Assembly: GCF_024722015.1 (NCBI RefSeq)
Contig: NZ_JANQBD010000009.1
Coordinates: 186,001-250,000, forward strand
From: Paenibacillus radicis (ex Xue et al. 2023)
Lineage (GTDB): Bacteria; Bacillota; Bacilli; Paenibacillales; NBRC-103111
Length of the DNA stretch: 64,000 nucleotides
Direction of reading: 5' to 3'
Positions within the stretch are counted from its first letter, which is position 1; each line of letters opens with the position of its first letter. The translations under genes were made by a program, and so were the position numbers. Positions 58,198 through 64,000 of this stretch are shown here, piece by piece. Under the pieces are notes generated by a model, which saw only the letters and a list, made by a program, of their open reading frames with translations, made no database searches and was not told where the DNA came from.

Positions 58198-58413
58198 ATG
58201 TTTTTAGCTGAAGAGGCAGCGCAAGCAGCGAGCAAATTTACCGGCTTTGATCCATTCGTGCTGTTGTTCACGATTATTATTGCTATTGGTGTTGTTCGGT
58301 TGCTGATTGCTCCTAAGAAAAATCTATTTGCTATCGGTTTTGGCGGCGTTAGCTTGTTGGTGTTTTTGATTATGGATACCGTTATGGTACTCAATTGGAT
58401 GGATAAACTGTAG
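58198..58413 (+). CDS. Small membrane protein (DUF2759-like)
   Basis: A 71-residue protein with two hydrophobic segments (PFVLLFTIIIAIGVVRLLIA and FAIGFGGVSLLVFLIMDTVM). ATG 58198 is preceded by AGAGGAGG. The K-N-L-F-A-I-G-F-G pattern between the helices resembles the small DUF2759 membrane proteins of Bacillales; I hold this loosely. TTGACA at 58099-58104 may be its -35. A strong terminator closes it, so it is a single gene. Confidence 0.8.
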   Translation: MFLAEEAAQAASKFTGFDPFVLLFTIIIAIGVVRLLIAPKKNLFAIGFGGVSLLVFLIMDTVMVLNWMDKL

Positions 58414-58460
58414 AAGATCGGATGCTTGCGCTTGTCGCAAGCTACATGGCACGTAAATGA

Positions 58461-58496
58461 AGCCCTGGACCACAACGATGGTCTTAGGGCTTTTTT
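58461..58496 (+). terminator. Terminator after the small membrane protein gene
   Basis: AGCCCT / AGGGCT with inner ACCA / TGGT, followed by TTTTTTG. Confidence 0.85.
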
Positions 58497-59016
58497 GTCG
58501 AACTCAAAAGAAAAACGCCGTGCGGCGTCCTTGGTGTACCATGTACGTTTGTGCGTGAGGAGGGATGGATGTGGGATTCCGGCCACTGTTGAAGTCGTGT
58601 TCCTTTGAATGATAGGCTTGCAGCGGTGGGAACACGATCTTCAAAGGCGGACGCTATCGCTCCTCCACCCCACATCCATGCCCTCTTTTGTTCTACTCTG
58701 TGCTTTGCGTTGCTTCCTTACTTCCTTACCGGTCTTCGATCCAGTATTCCTAGCCGTGAACACCCTGGTAATACTCCGGTTACATCTCTCCATCACCTAC
58801 TTCGTACCTAAACTGCGACGGTACCACCGGATCCCCCGCCCTGTAGCGACGTAGGGCGCTATTAAGGATGGCCGGCTTGCATCACGATTGAAATTGAACA
58901 TCAGTGCGCCGATATTAACGAAACCTGTAACCCTTAGCACTGATTATTTAAGTGAACCTGTCAAGTGCCTTCTTTACAGGCGACTAATTCTTCCTATAAT
59001 GAATGAGTCGAAGCAT
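58497..59016. other. Gene-free spacer with a long imperfect hairpin
   Basis: Open frames here lack ribosome sites and conserved features, so I call no gene. At 58560-58685 a 126-base imperfect hairpin is visible. The outer arms are GAGGGATGGATGTGGG (58560-58575) and CCCACATCCATGCCCTC (58669-58685). The inner arms are TTGAAGTCGTGTTCC (58589-58603) and GGAACACGATCTTCAA (58629-58644). A smaller ACGCCG/CGGCGT hairpin lies at 58515-58528 and CGCCCT/AGGGCG at 58837-58858. It could be a structured RNA or a miniature mobile element. Confidence 0.55.
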
Positions 59017-59205
59017 TAGCGGAAGTAATCGTTCCTCTATAGTATGGAAAGCACACAAAACAGAGAGATACCGGAACAACTACTTCCGTTATCTCTCTGT
59101 TTTGTGCATAATACTCATCATTCACCCCACATAGCGGAATTCGGACTTCCGCTATCGTCTTAAATTGGAGGCGGCAGATTAAATAACGGAATTTTCAGTT
59201 CCGTT
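59017..59205. repeat. Regularly spaced palindromic repeat array
   Basis: Four inverted repeats of one family, with starts about 54-60 bases apart. They are TAGCGGAA...TTCCTCTA (59017-59039), TACCGGAA...TTCCGTTA (59070-59091), ATAGCGGAA...TTCCGCTAT (59131-59155, perfect 9-bp arms) and AACGGAA...TTCCGTT (59185-59205, perfect 7-bp arms). The second lies inside a larger hairpin, 59051-59107, with 24-base arms (GCAC, two-base bulge, AAAACAGAGAGATA, then CCGGAA). No gene is supported, and 59206-59365 shows only a decayed further copy. Confidence 0.7.
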
Positions 59206-59365
59206 CAGGACCTTTAGAGCACATAGCTACTTCCCCGCTATCCGAATATAAAAAGGAACTCACCTGATGGTGAAGAAGTAAAAATCTTAAGAATTCATAT
59301 ATGTTAAGAACTTAGAAAGGGCAACCCTGCTTCATGCGTTGGTGTTGTAAAGAACTTTCTAATGT

Positions 59366-59399
59366 TAAAAAAAGCCGAGGAGCATACCGCTCCTCGGCT
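59366..59399 (-). terminator. Terminator of the TIM-barrel gene
   Basis: An 11-bp perfect stem, AGCCGAGGAGC / GCTCCTCGGCT, with a 5-base loop. On the minus strand it is followed by a run of seven T, so it serves the minus-strand gene at 59409. Confidence 0.92.
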
Positions 59400-59408
59400 C
59401 TTAAATGA

Positions 59409-60377
59409 TTAAACCCACCACATTTGACCTAGTGGTTCCTTGATCAGTATTTGCTGCAGATTCTCAACCGCTTTAGTAAAGCCTTCATCAACGGACATTA
59501 AGCCGTCCTCATGCTCTATGCTCACTACATAATCATAGCCAACCAATCGAAGCGCACTGATGATATCCGCCCATGTTTTCATATCGTGGCCGTAGCCTAC
59601 AGTACGGAACTGCCAAGCACGGTCAAGCATCATGGTATAAGACTGCATATCGGTAACACCGTGTTTATTGATGTTGATCGGATCAATCGAGGTATCCTTA
59701 GCATGGAAGTGATGAATAGCGCCGGCACGTCCAAGGATCTGAACAGCTTGCACGGGATCGATACCTTGCCACCACATATGGCTTGGATCAAGGTTAGCAC
59801 CAATTACATCACCTGCAGCCTCACGAAGCCTCAACAGTGTTGCCGGAGTATGTACGGAAAAACCGCCGTGAAGCTCAAGACCGATCTTTACATTACGGTC
59901 AGAAGCGAATTTGCCAGTCTCGGTCCAATAAGGAATGACCTTGTTAGCCCATTGCCAGTCTAGGATCTCTTGATAATCATTCGGCCAAGGAGCAACCGGC
60001 CAGTTCGGATATTTAGCGCCTTCATGGTCGCCGGGGCAGCCTGAGAACGTATTAACAACAGGAACTTCAAGCTTCTCAGCCAGCTGTATAGTTTGGATGA
60101 TGACATCATGATGTTCTTGTGCAATTGGTTTTTGCGGGTGTAAAGGGTTACCATGGCAGCTTAAAGCACTGATGGTTAAACCGCGGGACTCGACCACTTT
60201 TTTGAACGCCTTCAATTTCTCTTCGTCGGCTAATAGCACTTCCGGGTTGCAATGAGCATTGCCGGGGTAGCCGCCAGTGCCGATTTCAATTGCTTCCAAG
60301 CCTTTTGAAGCAATATAATCCAGCGATTCTTCCAATGACTTTTGCCCGAATAATACAGAAAATACGCCTAACTTCAT
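59409..60377 (-). CDS. Sugar phosphate isomerase/epimerase family protein (xylose isomerase-like TIM barrel)
   Basis: A 322-residue TIM-barrel protein of the AP-endonuclease-2/xylose-isomerase-like family. It starts KLGVFSVLFGQKSLEESLDY. Metal-ligand motifs include IGLELHGGFSVHTP, NLDPSHMWWQG, HFHAKD and VSIEHEDGLMSVDEG, all in family order. ATG 60377 has GGAGGTG upstream; a longer frame to 60422 lacks one. The substrate is unknown, probably a sugar or inositol derivative. It is monocistronic, with its own promoter, operator-like repeat and terminator. Confidence 0.92.
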   Translation of the reverse strand: MKLGVFSVLFGQKSLEESLDYIASKGLEAIEIGTGGYPGNAHCNPEVLLADEEKLKAFKKVVESRGLTISALSCHGNPLHPQKPIAQEHHDVIIQTIQLAEKLEVPVVNTFSGCPGDHEGAKYPNWPVAPWPNDYQEILDWQWANKVIPYWTETGKFASDRNVKIGLELHGGFSVHTPATLLRLREAAGDVIGANLDPSHMWWQGIDPVQAVQILGRAGAIHHFHAKDTSIDPININKHGVTDMQSYTMMLDRAWQFRTVGYGHDMKTWADIISALRLVGYDYVVSIEHEDGLMSVDEGFTKAVENLQQILIKEPLGQMWWV

Positions 60378-60397
60378 AAGACACCTCCGATAAAAAT

Positions 60398-60450
60398 GTA
60401 CGCGTGTACGCGACTCTCCCAAAGTATAGCATTGTTTGGTTACTTCTCAA
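60398..60450 (-). promoter_or_regulatory. Promoter and operator-like repeat of the TIM-barrel gene
   Basis: On the minus strand TTGAGA (60445-60450), a 16-base spacer and TATACT (60423-60428). Just downstream of the expected start lies GTACGCGTGTACGCG (60398-60412 on the plus strand), with repeated GTACGCG units and CGCG arms. This is the position and style of LacI/GalR-family operators in sugar genes. The regulator is not in the window. Confidence 0.5.
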
Positions 60451-60669
60451 AGTATAAGATGCGGACAAGGCAACTTAGTTCATTTTTAAATTAAATGCTT
60501 CGACAGTTGTCTCGACATTATTCCCATTTCTTTGCAGACAAGAAGGGCTACAATGAAAGGGAAGTATATTTCACAAGAGAAGAGGTGTATCCGCGAATCC
60601 GAGACTTAACTTTGTCAAAGGGCTGTTTTGCAAAGGGTTACATATTTTTGGATGAGAGGACGAACCAAT

Positions 60670-61005
60670 ATGCACAATAAGGAAACTCAAATTGTAGAAA
60701 CAACTTTAGGCCAATGGCTTCGTTTCCCTAATGGCTTTAGAAAGTCCTCCTGCTTGGTCGAATTATCTAATCATATTTCCCTTAATATTGATTCGAAAAC
60801 CGGTAAGGTCCATGTTCACAAGAAGGATCACAATCAGGTCTATCAATATCTCGGAGAAGTGTTCATAACGGCCAGCCATAGTCAAATCCATTGTTCTACC
60901 TTGCAAGCCCATATAAGCGACCGTTCGGAATCGTTGTTCACGGCAACGCATCAAATTTCAAAGATCGAAAATGTGAAATCCACAGAGAAAGGAGAATCGG
61001 CGTGA
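60670..61005 (+). CDS. Hypothetical protein
   Basis: About 111 residues from ATG 60670 (AGAGGA about 10 bases upstream); an in-frame upstream reading from 60628 has no ribosome site. It has no signal or membrane segment. Sequence features are T-T-L-G-Q-W-L-R-F-P-N-G-F-R, then beta-rich stretches (HISLNIDSKTGKVHVHKKD). The stop TGA overlaps the GTG start of the next gene (GTGA at 61002), so they are coupled. I do not recognise the family. Confidence 0.65.
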   Translation: MHNKETQIVETTLGQWLRFPNGFRKSSCLVELSNHISLNIDSKTGKVHVHKKDHNQVYQYLGEVFITASHSQIHCSTLQAHISDRSESLFTATHQISKIENVKSTEKGESA

Positions 61006-61232
61006 GAATCAAACTTGAAAATATGGAAATTCCGGTAACGTTCTTATCAAGCGATCATAAAATGATTCCCAGGCTCATTCAAGTACTGCAAACGAGGAAA
61101 GTGACTGGGGGGCCCGGAACCGTATTCGATCTAGAGCAATTGGAGCGCATAGAGGTCGTTGGGAATGAAGCGTATCTATATTCTAAGGCTAGTCCAGCTT
61201 CAGATAGAGTTTGCTTGGCTTTGCATGGCTAG
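61002..61232 (+). CDS. Hypothetical small protein, coupled to the preceding gene
   Basis: A 76-residue protein from GTG 61002 with GAGAAAGGAGAATCGGC upstream. It starts VRIKLENMEIPVTFLSSDHK and contains RLIQVLQTRKVTGG, with no membrane segment. A longer in-frame reading from 60891 runs through the neighbour and is rejected. GTGA overlap suggests a two-gene unit of unknown role. Confidence 0.65.
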   Translation: MRIKLENMEIPVTFLSSDHKMIPRLIQVLQTRKVTGGPGTVFDLEQLERIEVVGNEAYLYSKASPASDRVCLALHG

Positions 61233-61272
61233 GCTTGGTTAAGACATAAGACATTGAGATAAATGGGCATGA

Positions 61273-61326
61273 AAAAAGAGGAAGCACTCATTCCGTAACA
61301 TACGGCATGGGAACTTCCTCTTTTTC
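61273..61326. terminator. Bidirectional terminator between the unknown genes and the MBOAT gene
   Basis: AAAAAGAGGAAG (61273-61284) and CTTCCTCTTTTT (61314-61325) pair perfectly, with CCGT/ACGG inside. A- and T-runs on each side suit both converging genes. Confidence 0.88.
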
Positions 61327-61334
61327 TTGTGAAA

Positions 61335-62486
61335 TTAGAAGGGCCAATTGAATAGGCCGCGGTAAATTTTAAACACAGTTTCCTCACTGCCGCTGTAAAT
61401 GATAACAGAAACAGTAACAATCAATTGAGTGAGTGCACAGCGGGCGAAGAAATAGGTTTTACTAACCTTTTTCTTGTTGACCGTAGATTTCCCTAATAAA
61501 TTTTCAAGAGCCATTACAATGCCGTGGTACAAGCCGTACAAAAAGTAAAGCCAACTGAAACCATGCCACAGTCCGATCAGCACCATAATGAGGATGGATA
61601 AGCAGGCTGCGGTTGCTTTGCTTGGGGTTTTCCGGGAAAAGAACATAAAGATATGGTCACGAAACCAATCGCCAAGTGTTGCATGCCAATTGCGCCAAAA
61701 TTGGGTAAGCGTGGGTGACTGGAATGGTTTCTTGAAATTTTCCGGAATGTTGTAGCCCATCAGCCGGCCAAATCCGATTGCAATATCCGAGTAACCGGAA
61801 AAGTCGAAGAAGATAAGCGCATAAAACCAAATCATCAGAAACAAAGATTCATGGGTGTGCAGCTCTTGCTGCTGCATCTGGTTAAACAAGTCAGTCATCC
61901 AGGTGACGAGTACAATCTTTTTAAACATGCCCAGAATGATTCGCTTGACTGCATCCTCGACTTGTCCCGAGTTTAGCTTATAAGGCTGCTTGGTGTCCGC
62001 CATAAAGTCCCGAAACTTAAGAATGGGGCCGGAAGTAAAGGTAGGCACGAACAAAATGTAGTTAGCATAATCGAGTGCAGGCGTTCGAGCTTCCTTGCCG
62101 AAAAAGTAGGCAAAATAATAAGCATCAATGACTTTCAGCACATTGTAAACAAGTCCGAGCAGAATGACCACATCGAAGAGTGGATTCTCGAACACCTTCA
62201 TACCGAACAGCCTTAAACAGCAAACCCCTGCTACATTCAGCGCGATGAGAGTAATAAACCAACCCTTGCGCCAAGAGGTGACATGGCATAAAAAGAGGAA
62301 GCCCAGATAGTTCAGCAGAGTATAGACCACATAAAAGACAAAAAGCTTCTTACTGAACACCAGCAAGAAACAAAGATTGAACGCGAGCAGCAATATACGC
62401 TTATTATGCGGCCACCAACGGGTTAGGGCCAGAATAAGGACCATACCGATCATCGCTACAACCGCGTTCATGTTCAAATACCACAT
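61335..62486 (-). CDS. MBOAT family membrane acyltransferase (DltB-like)
   Basis: A 383-residue membrane protein with about ten helices and the MBOAT core. Diagnostic stretches are F-F-D-F-S-G-Y-S-D-I-A-I-G, FWRNWHATLGDWFRDHIFMF and the catalytic histidine in LIGLWHGFSWLYFLYGLYHG. DltB moves D-Ala from its carrier protein across the membrane for teichoic-acid modification. AAGGGAG precedes ATG 62486. It follows the DltX-like gene by 58 bases. Its neighbours suggest a Dlt-like role with a different activating enzyme. Confidence 0.9.
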   Translation of the reverse strand: MWYLNMNAVVAMIGMVLILALTRWWPHNKRILLLAFNLCFLLVFSKKLFVFYVVYTLLNYLGFLFLCHVTSWRKGWFITLIALNVAGVCCLRLFGMKVFENPLFDVVILLGLVYNVLKVIDAYYFAYFFGKEARTPALDYANYILFVPTFTSGPILKFRDFMADTKQPYKLNSGQVEDAVKRIILGMFKKIVLVTWMTDLFNQMQQQELHTHESLFLMIWFYALIFFDFSGYSDIAIGFGRLMGYNIPENFKKPFQSPTLTQFWRNWHATLGDWFRDHIFMFFSRKTPSKATAACLSILIMVLIGLWHGFSWLYFLYGLYHGIVMALENLLGKSTVNKKKVSKTYFFARCALTQLIVTVSVIIYSGSEETVFKIYRGLFNWPF

Positions 62487-62544
62487 AGCGATACTCCCTT
62501 AGTGAAAAAATCGGGGGCTTCTAGGAAAGTGTGCAAACGTACCT

Positions 62545-62655
62545 CTAGAATCCTTCGTAAATAAATAGTCCCTTACCGGTAAAATAAATCAAAACCATGA
62601 TCAGCATGGCTGTGTAGATGATTATTTGGAGGATTTTACGAGCGAAAGGAGCCAT
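62545..62655 (-). CDS. DltX-like microprotein (36 aa, C-terminal FIYEGF)
   Basis: A 36-codon minus-strand gene. ATG 62655 has a perfect AAGGAGG ribosome site 7 bases upstream. The peptide starts MAPFARK, has one membrane helix (about residues 8-25, ILQIIIYTAMLIMVLIYF) and ends GKGLFIYEGF. A single helix plus a C-terminal F-I-Y-x-x-F motif is what defines DltX, the small partner of DltB in D-alanylation operons. Its start lies inside the end of the SGNH-like gene (34-base overlap), so translation is coupled. Position between SGNH and MBOAT genes supports the call. Confidence 0.75.
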   Translation of the reverse strand: MAPFARKILQIIIYTAMLIMVLIYFTGKGLFIYEGF

Positions 62656-63545
62656 GCGTCAACCTCCTTCGTAAATACAGGAGCGCCCTCTCGGCGGCTC
62701 AAATGGACTAGATCATGAAAATATTTTGGATCATACTTTTGCAGCAGGTCAAGTACGGGTACCTGATAAGCCGTAAGACGGCGATTTACGTCTTCTTGAA
62801 GTCCAGGCATATACTTAGGGAGTGCATACCCTTTATTCCATGGCATCCAAACTACACGCAGCGGGAGCTGGTTATCCTTGGCATATTGTAAAATCCATTC
62901 AAGGGCTTGCAGATTATCCTTATAGTCACGCTGGTTCATCCAGCCGAAACGCTGCTCGTAATCATTCCATTTGGTTTTGAGCTCTGCATCGGTTTTATGA
63001 CCGAAATACAGTTCTTTATCGATCCAACGAGGCTCATAAGCTAACAGCTGTGTACGGTTAAGCTCCACCGCTCCTTTGTACAACTGACGTGCTAGCTCTG
63101 TTCCCGAATCGCGGAAGTAATCACGGTATGTATACACATAAGGCTGATACCATGGCTTGAACCATTGGTAGGTTGGATCTGTCTCAAGGCTATCGAGCAT
63201 CGTATGTACATCAATACCTATAACAAGCGGTCCTTCGAAATGGTAGAGCCTCTGCTCCAGAATGGCTTTCAGATCAGTGAGCTTCCCGTAGGAGAGGCCC
63301 ATTTCTACGAGCCCGGACTTGGAGTCTTTCTCCACAAAGGCGCCCGTCACCGAGGAGTTGCCGTAAAATACGGAACCGCTGTCCTGCCACTGATGGTGAT
63401 ATAGAGTTTTAGTAAAATCGTTCTTATAAAAGCGCCGTGAAGTAACCATCGGATCCCATGCGGTAATGAGAAGATCCGACAGTACAAACGCGGCTAGTAG
63501 CAGCAGCACAAAGCTGTTTTTACGAAAAAAAGATATTAGTTTCAT
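62622..63545 (-). CDS. SGNH-fold membrane-anchored protein (DltD/AlgJ-like)
   Basis: A 307-residue protein. One N-terminal anchor (FVLLLLAAFVLSDLLITAWD) puts the body outside the membrane. The nucleophile region is VFYGNSSVTGAF, and a C-terminal D-x-V-H (FHDLVHLS) gives the Asp-His pair of SGNH hydrolases and acyltransferases. DltD, the last protein of the classical Dlt system, has the same fold and topology. The likely role is to transfer the acyl or aminoacyl group delivered by the MBOAT protein to a surface polymer. The ATG at 63545 has only a weak TAGG upstream. Confidence 0.85.
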   Translation of the reverse strand: MKLISFFRKNSFVLLLLAAFVLSDLLITAWDPMVTSRRFYKNDFTKTLYHHQWQDSGSVFYGNSSVTGAFVEKDSKSGLVEMGLSYGKLTDLKAILEQRLYHFEGPLVIGIDVHTMLDSLETDPTYQWFKPWYQPYVYTYRDYFRDSGTELARQLYKGAVELNRTQLLAYEPRWIDKELYFGHKTDAELKTKWNDYEQRFGWMNQRDYKDNLQALEWILQYAKDNQLPLRVVWMPWNKGYALPKYMPGLQEDVNRRLTAYQVPVLDLLQKYDPKYFHDLVHLSRREGAPVFTKEVDAWLLSLVKSSK

Positions 63546-63577
63546 AGGGGAACCTACATTTTTTTAAGATTTCATAC

Positions 63578-64000
63578 TTACAGAGATTTCTGCTGCCACG
63601 CATGGTATTGCTCACGGAAAGCAGCAGGCCAAGCTGCCTCATCCAAGCTGTATTGCGCAAGGAAAGCGAATGCCCAGCGTTCGATACCGAAGCCTACGCA
63701 GCCTGTAACCGCGTTGCGTTTGCCCATTTTAATGTTAAAGGCTGTGCCGAACGTGTTGCTGTGGAAGTTAACAGAGCTGCAGGCGATTGATTTATTAATG
63801 TAAGGTATGTTCAAACGCAGCTCATACTTCATTTCCTGATTGCGTTGGAAGGAAGCCTTGGTTTGGAAATCGTTCGTGAAGAAAGGATCGTTGGCAATCT
63901 CAAATAAGCTGTCTACATTCCATTCAACTGCGAGCTCTTTAATATATTCGATAGAGCGCAGGCGATTTTCTTTTACAAACTCCGGTTTACCTACGAATAT
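63578..64000 (-). CDS. Class-II aaRS-like protein, probable amino acid:[carrier protein] ligase, C-terminal part
   Basis: The frame is open from the right edge and stops at 63578; 140 residues are visible. The region VNFHSNTFGTAFNIKMGKRN followed by TGCVGFGIERWAFAFLAQ is class-II motif 3 with a Cys just before it. That is the pattern of SerRS-like amino acid:[carrier protein] ligases, which charge a phosphopantetheine carrier instead of tRNA. Ahead of it I see only IEYIKELAVEWNV and similar core, no tRNA-binding arm, but the N-terminus is outside. A true seryl-tRNA synthetase is less likely: motif 3 in SerRS lacks this Cys. It begins the dlt-like gene order here. Confidence 0.75.
   Translation of the reverse strand: MFVGKPEFVKENRLRSIEYIKELAVEWNVDSLFEIANDPFFTNDFQTKASFQRNQEMKYELRLNIPYINKSIACSSVNFHSNTFGTAFNIKMGKRNAVTGCVGFGIERWAFAFLAQYSLDEAAWPAAFREQYHAWQQKSL

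Noticed and set aside
58426-58854. Four short open frames in the spacer after the small membrane protein
   Set aside because: No ribosome sites, no protein-like composition, and they overlap the two-tier hairpin.
59017-59205. CRISPR array
   Set aside because: The palindromic units differ from each other, the intervening parts are not unique spacers of constant size, and no cas gene is nearby.
60495-60680. A 61-residue frame upstream of the coupled unknown genes
   Set aside because: No ribosome site before ATG 60495 and it overlaps the better-supported frame starting at 60670.

Overview
The window looks like the chromosome of a motile, endospore-former-type Gram-positive of the Paenibacillus group (Bacillales). 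The evidence is gene content and order: flaG-fliD-fliS-fliT followed by cspA-type, hpf, secA and a frameshifted prfB; ftsE-ftsX-M23 hydrolase-ctpB-minJ-like; motA-motB; uvrB-uvrA. SLH-domain and stalk-domain (copper amine oxidase N-domain) surface proteins, strong AGGAGG-type ribosome sites and frequent GTG/TTG starts fit the same group. This assignment is an inference from content, not a database match.

Layout. 1-2695: end of a flagellar filament-cap and chaperone operon. 2696-8200: a DnaA-box-rich spacer, cold-shock protein, hibernation factor, secA, and prfB with its programmed +1 frameshift. 8199-9086: YitT-family membrane protein. 9291-33967: a large exopolysaccharide or capsule locus. 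It has a PHP-type tyrosine phosphatase, an SLH surface protein, a Wzz-like modulator, a BY-kinase and a CapD/WbpM-like dehydratase. A very AT-rich block follows (16245-23753: acetyltransferase, flippase, glycosyltransferases, polymerase, PIG-L deacetylase). Next come a UDP-ManNAc-type dehydrogenase, a priming sugar-phosphate transferase, a heparinase-like protein, another glycosyltransferase and an SDR. The locus ends in a MacB-like ABC exporter, a lipoprotein, a hidden 42-codon gene and a stalk-domain protein. 34212-43199: a complete argCJBD-FGH arginine operon with a candidate ARG box over its promoter and three 95-bp GC-rich tandem repeats abutting argB. 43200-43563: terminator plus a dense DnaA-box cluster. 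43564-51111: VanW/G5 protein, then the FtsEX cell-wall/division group. 51222-52764: motB and motA on the minus strand. 53029-58021: uvrB and uvrA behind a candidate SOS operator. 58198-59408: a small membrane protein and a repeat-rich spacer. 59409-61232: a TIM-barrel isomerase-like gene and two small overlapping unknown genes. 61335-64000 (minus): a dlt-like operon.

The most interesting part is the right end. Reading in transcription order on the minus strand there is a class-II aaRS-like protein whose C-terminus resembles amino acid:[carrier protein] ligases, an SGNH/DltD-like membrane-anchored protein, a 36-aa DltX-like microprotein ending FIYEGF (too short for routine ORF calling and overlapping its neighbour), and a DltB-like MBOAT protein. 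In the part visible, the SerRS-like ligase occupies the place that DltA holds in the classical D-alanylation operon. This suggests an alternative aminoacylation pathway for a cell-envelope polymer. The upstream part, where a carrier protein would be expected, lies outside the window.
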